Origin: Hibiscus mutabilis
Taxonomy: Eukaryota; Streptophyta; Magnoliopsida; Malvales; Malvaceae
Length of the DNA stretch: 64,000 bases
Direction of reading: 5' to 3'
Assembly: GCA_019671005.1 (NCBI GenBank)
Contig: CM033744.1
Coordinates: 12,330,128 to 12,394,127, forward strand
This document shows positions 59,626 to 64,000 of the stretch, one piece after another (position 1 is the first letter of the stretch; each line of letters opens with the position of its first letter). The notes below the pieces were generated by a model. It was given only the letters and a program-made list of their open reading frames with translations. It did no database searches and had not been told where the DNA came from. The translations under genes and the position numbers were made by a program.

Positions 59626-60093
59626 ATGCTGGTGTAGAGGAGATGAGTCGGACTGAGTAGAGTCTGAATAGTATTAAACTCGACTCTAACACAAAAAACT
59701 CAAAGTTAAGTTTAACTCATTTCAAAAATTCGTTAACTCGGAATTATCAAGCTCAAAATGAATTCGAAATCAAAAATTAAAGTTTGAACTTGAAAAGCTC
59801 AAACTTAAAAAAGTTAATCTGTTAAAGTAAAAAAAAATTAGAGTGGAGGTTGCTTTATATATTTGAATTTTGGGTATTGATAATCTTGTTTATGTCCATT
59901 ATTGTTATATATATATATATTAGTTTTTTGAGTAGTTCACGAGTTTTTCGAATAGGATATCGAATAGTTCGTCTCAACTCGTTAAGAACTTGAGTCGAGT
60001 TTAAACTTGAGTCAAGTTCAATTAAATTAGGTATTGACCGAACTTTATTCGATCGAACTCAAATAACTTGTGATCTGTCTCGTCTATTTACCC
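59626..60093. mobile_element. hAT-like element, inverted relative of element 1
   Basis: Perfect 8-bp (9 with the preceding C) duplication AAGCAAAC at 59618-59625 and 60094-60101. Right end ...GATCTGTCTCGTCTATTTACCC is the inverse of the left end of 9938-10522. GACTCGA-rich ends, no transposase. Contains an AT microsatellite at 59908-59921. Confidence 0.75.
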
Positions 60094-60181
60094 AAGCAAA
60101 CGTGAGAAAAAGATATTCACTACCCCTGACTTTAACCAATTGCTTCAAGGCTAGCTGGAATGCTCCCTCACGAACTATTAA

Positions 60182-60677
60182 GGTCCGTTTAGTTTTAAAA
60201 AATATTTTTTATTTTTATAAAATAATTTTTATTTCTAATTTTCTAAAAAAAAAAAACATGTTTAGTTAATAGGTTGGAAGCTTGTTTTCAAAAATGAAAA
60301 ATAGTGAAAATGTGTTTGGTTTATAATTTTTCAAAAATAATAGAAATGAAAAAATAATTATTAAATAATTAAAATAAAATATAGTTAGAAAAATATAATA
60401 ATAATAAAATAAATAAACTAAAATATGAGTAAATAAATCAAAGTTTTAAAAAATGGCATTAGAAGGATTTGAACCCGAGTTAAAATTAAAAAAAAAACCC
60501 TTATTTTTATATTTTCTATTTTCCTAAAATATTTTCAATGAAATTTTTTTATATTTTCAAATTTTCACTTATTTTTATTTGTTTTCATTTTTAAAAAAAT
60601 TATTTTTTAATTTTACAACCAAACATGTTTTTTTTACAGTTTTTCATTTCCTAAAAAAATGAAAATGAAAACGAACT
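60182..60677. mobile_element. AT-rich MITE with GTCCGTTT ends
   Basis: Left GGTCCGTTTAGTTTT and AACATGTTTAG pair with right ACCAAACATGTT and GAAAACGAAC inverted. The middle contains GGATTTGAACCCGAG (60468-60482), a tRNA B-box-like word on the minus strand. No target duplication identified. Confidence 0.45.
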
Positions 60678-61139
60678 TCATTCTCTAACATAAGATTTTC
60701 ATTTGACTCTAATTTTAAAGTTCATTCAAAATATTAATATAAAATAACATTAAAAAAATAAATGGTACATATATGAATTTTCATGATTGGATGCATAAAA
60801 CTTAATTGGTCATTAAATATTAATTGAATCAATTCATAATTGGCTTTTTAAATCACATTTCCCTTATTTTATCATCTAAACTTTTTACAAACCAAATTTT
60901 CACATTGTAAGGCTAAAGTAGCCAAAGTCAGGGGAAAAAGTTGTTGATTTGTTGAAAAAGATGTCCAAAAATCACATGTATTGCCAAAAAAGATGTCAAA
61001 AATTTTGCCTCGACCACCATTTAGGTTCTTATGCATGGTGATGTGTTAGTTGGAAAGGATAAACCTAGTTAAGGCTTAAGAAAGTCAGTCCTCTCGTCAA
61101 TACAAGGGCGGAGTATAACGTGCAACATGTTATGGTAGG
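60678..61139. other. AT-rich spacer
   Basis: No gene or clear repeat seen. Confidence 0.3.
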
Positions 61140-61390
61140 GTTATGATATGGCATAATCGAAAATATTATAAAACATAATTTAAGGTATTATTTACCAATC
61201 TAAAATGTTACACTTTTTAATAATATTTTAAGTTGGTGCTTAACACGATAAGTATCAATACTTAACCACCAATTGAAAATATTATAAAAAAGTATAACAT
61301 TTTAAGTTGGTGGGTACATTTTAAGTTATGTTTTATAACATTTTCGGTTAGTGCGGTACCATAAATGCACTGTACCATGCCGCTCCCTAG
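61140..61390. mobile_element. Foldback element of ~250 bp
   Basis: ATCGAAAATATTATAAAACAT...CCAATCTAAAATGTTACAC pairs with GTATAACATTTTAAGTTGG...ATGTTTTATAACATTTTCGG. Arms of ~100 bases, short loop. Related words at 55400-55560. Confidence 0.55.
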
Positions 61391-61466
61391 ACTCACCCCA
61401 ATCCGGTGGATTTGGTCACATTTAATAACAAAAAGTAGACTAGGGATATGCAGGTTTGGACTGAGG

Positions 61467-62294
61467 TAGGGATGCTTGTTGAATTGAGTAGCTCGTAAAC
61501 AGCTTGAGCTCGACTCAGTCAACGCTTGATTCGAGTTGCGTAGATTCAAGTTCGACTCGAAATCTTAGCAAGTTGAGCCGAGCAAGACCCAACTCGACTC
61601 GATAAGTTCGCTAGTAGCTCATTATTTTTTAATAACTTTTTAGTGGCTAACTTAAAAAATTATGTTCCAAGAAGTTTATTGCTAGTAAAAAACTCTAGAA
61701 AAGTTCAGTGACTTGCTAGATAATTTACCAATAAAATATTTAGTTTCAAATTTCCTAAACGTCTTATAATTCCCGAGAATTCAAAAAAGTTAATTTGTAT
61801 TAATAAGAAATTAAAATACACTAATTAGCATTTCCTTTTTTATTATTAATTTATGTAAAAAAGTATAAAAGGGGAAATGTCCTCCGTTCCCATATAAAAA
61901 ATACGATTGAAAGTTAAAATTTCGAACTCTTTTGTTGTTCATCGAATATTGTTGAGAAATTTAAAAAATCTCACACTCTTATTTTGACTTCATTTCTAAC
62001 TCGTTCATGACAGTTTCATTTATTTATCTCCTTAGTCCTCACGTTTTTTCTTCTGAATTTGTATGTTTATATTAAGCTCTAATGATATCACTAGATTTTA
62101 CTTATATTTTTAAAAAGAAGGTAAAAATTTTGGCGAGCTTAATGAGCAACGAGTCGAATCTAGCAACAAGATTTTTTTAATGAGTACGAGTCGAGTAAAA
62201 TTTTATCGAGCTTAACGAGCAATGAGTTGAGTTGGGCAACGAGATCTTTTAACGAGCACGAGTCGAGCACTACTCAACTCGCAATCAACCCCTA
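61467..62294. mobile_element. hAT-like element with GAGCTCGACTC-rich ends
   Basis: Starts TAGGGATGCTTGTTG, ends CAATCAACCCCTA. Flanks GACTGAGG (61459-61466) and GAGTGAGG (62295-62302) agree at 7 of 8. GAGCTCGACTCAG on the left and GAGTCGAGCACTACTCAACTC on the right are inverted. No transposase. Confidence 0.7.
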
Positions 62295-62821
62295 GAGTGA
62301 GGGGTACTGCGGGTAGTTGCACCTCATGTAAATTTTGAATTTTTCTATATTTTAACTTTTTTAAATGATCTAATTTTGTACCTTTAAAATTTTTAAATTT
62401 TCATATAATTTTACTAAATATAAATTTCTACACCCTTAACCTAAAATCTTGAGTCCGTTCCTAGAATCTTTAATAATTCTTGGCTGTCCCATTAAACCTC
62501 TAACCAAATTCAACATATATATTGAGAATAAAGAAAATTAAACTATAAATTTCGAGTAAAACTAACACTTGAAATCTCAAATGGTATTTGGTCCATAGAA
62601 TATACAATTATTTTTTAGAACATGATTAATAGAATATAAGATTACTTGGCATATTATTAGAAATGTCACTTCATGTAGTTTAATTCCCGTTTTACTCTTA
62701 TTAACAAGGGTACCCAAGTAGGAATGGCAATGAACAGTAAAGAACAAGAAATTTGGGTGAAGTACAAGATCAAATTGATATATATTTTTTAAATATAAAA
62801 GGTTAAATTTATTAAATTATT
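62295..62821. other. AT-rich spacer
   Basis: No gene seen. Confidence 0.3.
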
Positions 62822-63200
62822 TAGGGTAAAGTACACAAGAGATCACCGATCTTTGGGGTTGGTGTCAAAATGACCACCGATCTTTCAATTTTGTCAAAAT
62901 GACCACTCAACTATTGATATGGTTCCAATATAGTCACCAACCGTTAAAACCTAACGGAGAGACTGACGTGGCAGTTAACAGAAACTTGTATAATTACACA
63001 TTTAGTCCCCGCAATTTTCACATTTAATCAATTTAGTCCTAGTTTCAATTTAATAAAATAAATTAATTATTCAATTAGGTGGTGACACGTGTCACCACCT
63101 TATTGGAGGACTTTATCTATTTTTATTTAATTAAATTAATTTATTTTCCTTCTCCAGTCAGGTGGTGACACGTGTCTCCACCTTATTGGAGAGAAAAATC
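62822..63200. mobile_element. Probable terminal fragment of a DNA element with two G-box palindromes
   Basis: It begins TTAGGGTAAAGTACACAAG, followed by repeats of ...TCAAAATGACCACC, a style typical of plant Mutator-like MITE ends. A perfect 24-bp palindrome centred on CACGTG lies at 63077-63100. A one-mismatch copy, again followed by TTATTGGA, lies at about 63162-63185. No right end found. Confidence 0.4.
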
Positions 63201-63285
63201 AAAGCATTGCACAAATGTAGTTGGGGGTATCAAACCCACATTCTCTTAGGTGTAGGGGGAAAGCCTCTGCCACTAGGTTAGGCAC
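63185..63285 (-). mobile_element. SINE-like sequence, unrelated to S1-S3
   Basis: Minus-strand TAACCTAGTGGCAGAGGC (A-box-like) and GGGTTTGATACCCC (B-box-like) are 35-40 bases apart, as in tRNA-derived SINE heads. It cannot be a tRNA gene, as no cloverleaf can be drawn. Only copy here. Confidence 0.35.
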
Positions 63286-63419
63286 ATATTTATGACATGA
63301 AACACAAAATTTAATATATGAGTTATATGATTGTTAATGTCATGAAAAAAGAATTAAATGTGATTTTAGGGGATTCGAACATGACACACTTATGATGCAT
63401 AAAAATATCTAACACATAA

Positions 63420-64000
63420 TTTTATAAACTCTAAACCTTAAAAAATTTATAGACCCTAAAACCTAAAAAATTTATGAACCCTAAACCCTAAAAATTTTAT
63501 GAACCCTAAACCCTAAAAATTTTATAAACCCTAAAACCTAAAAACTATAGTTAGTGTATGATTTAAAAAATCTCTAAACCCTAAACCCTAAAAAATATAG
63601 TTAGTGCACAATTTAAAAAAATTATAAACCCTAAAAAATTTATAAACCATAAACCCTAAAAATCTAAAACCCTAAACCCTAAAATTATACACTCTAAAAC
63701 CTAAAAATTTTATAAACCCTAAAAATATGTAAACTCTAAACCCTAAAAATTATAGTTACTACATGATTTAAAAATCTCTAAACTCTAAACCCTAAAAATT
63801 ATAGTTAGTACATGATTTAAAAAATTTATAAACCCTACAAATTTATAAACCATAAACCCTAAAACCTAAAAAATTATAAACCCTAAACTCCTAAACCCTA
63901 AAAAATATATAAACTTTAAACCCTAAAATTATAATTAGTGCATGATTTAACTTTTTTATAGACCTAAACCATATACCCTAAAATCATAGTTAGCACATGA
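63420..64000. repeat. Degenerate telomere-like CCCTAAA array with a recurring module
   Basis: Dense CCCTAAA and CCTAAAA words spaced by AAATTTATAAA. A second module, TATAGTTAGTGCATGATTTA with variations, recurs near 63550, 63596, 63751, 63803, 63930 and 63984. The array runs off the window end. It is too degenerate to be a chromosome end. Confidence 0.7.

Noticed and set aside
60468..60482. tRNA gene (GGATTTGAACCCGAG)
   Set aside because: Only a T-arm-like word is present; no acceptor, D or anticodon arms can be formed.
63420..64000. Possible real telomere
   Set aside because: Repeats are degenerate and interleaved with other sequence and non-repeat modules; a chromosome end would be regular TTTAGGG.
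1..64000. Integrated pararetrovirus (caulimovirus-like) sequence
   Set aside because: All reverse transcriptase seen belongs to Athila-type gypsy elements with LTRs; no movement-protein or coat-protein-like domain was found.

Overview
The window looks like repeat-rich plant nuclear DNA. It contains one intact intron-bearing gene of a plant-specific family (PLATZ), Ty1/copia, Ty3/gypsy and Athila-type retrotransposons, Mutator-like and hAT-like DNA elements, and CCCTAAA-type interspersed repeats. The element mix (Athila gag-pol with an extra third ORF, LTRs starting TGTAACACCC, a mobile-domain gene inside a Mutator-like element) fits a dicot and reminds me of Malvaceae such as cotton. The species is an inference. 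There is no sign of organelle or bacterial DNA.

Layout. 1-5250: a decayed copia pol fragment (minus strand), cut by a 2.4-kb gypsy LTR with an internal remnant. 5250-12050: AT-rich DNA with hAT-like and foldback elements, a SINE-like copy, a long perfect hairpin, and two hAT-like elements inserted at one target site. 12052-18361: a foldback element split by a complete, apparently young, non-coding Tat/Ogre-type retroelement (12339-18173) that carries a dimeric ~100-bp tandem repeat. 20465-21548: the PLATZ zinc-binding transcription factor gene (4 exons, 213 aa), the only gene here that looks functional. 21550-28000: AT-rich spacer, MITEs, SINE-like copies and a 516-bp tandem duplication.

28046-53667 is a stack of nested LTR elements. 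An outer Athila-type element (B) has its gag split by a solo LTR (C, 28901-31673 plus 46807-47595). C is itself split by a second Athila-type element (A, 31674-46806), which contains a further solo LTR (D, 41428-45221). Near-exact 5-bp target duplications and homology between the two gag genes support this order. B's 3' LTR carries an hAT-like element, which in turn holds a CCCTAAA-type MITE. All coding parts have stops or frameshifts, and several catalytic residues are lost.

53668-64000 is a cluster of DNA elements. A 2.7-kb Mutator-like element (55622-58336, perfect 9-bp duplication) carries a decayed plant mobile domain (PMD) gene and three hairpin motifs in each inverted repeat. A second element with the same GGCTTAAA tips (58477-59570, another perfect 9-bp duplication) encloses an hAT-like element. 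Two more hAT-like elements with 8-bp duplications, foldbacks, a 24-bp palindrome with a G-box core and a degenerate telomere-like array follow.

Only PLATZ can be assigned a cellular role. The rest records insertion history. The least familiar signals are the hairpin triads of the PMD-carrying element, the tandem array inside the non-coding Tat-like element and the perfect hairpin at 9194-9320.
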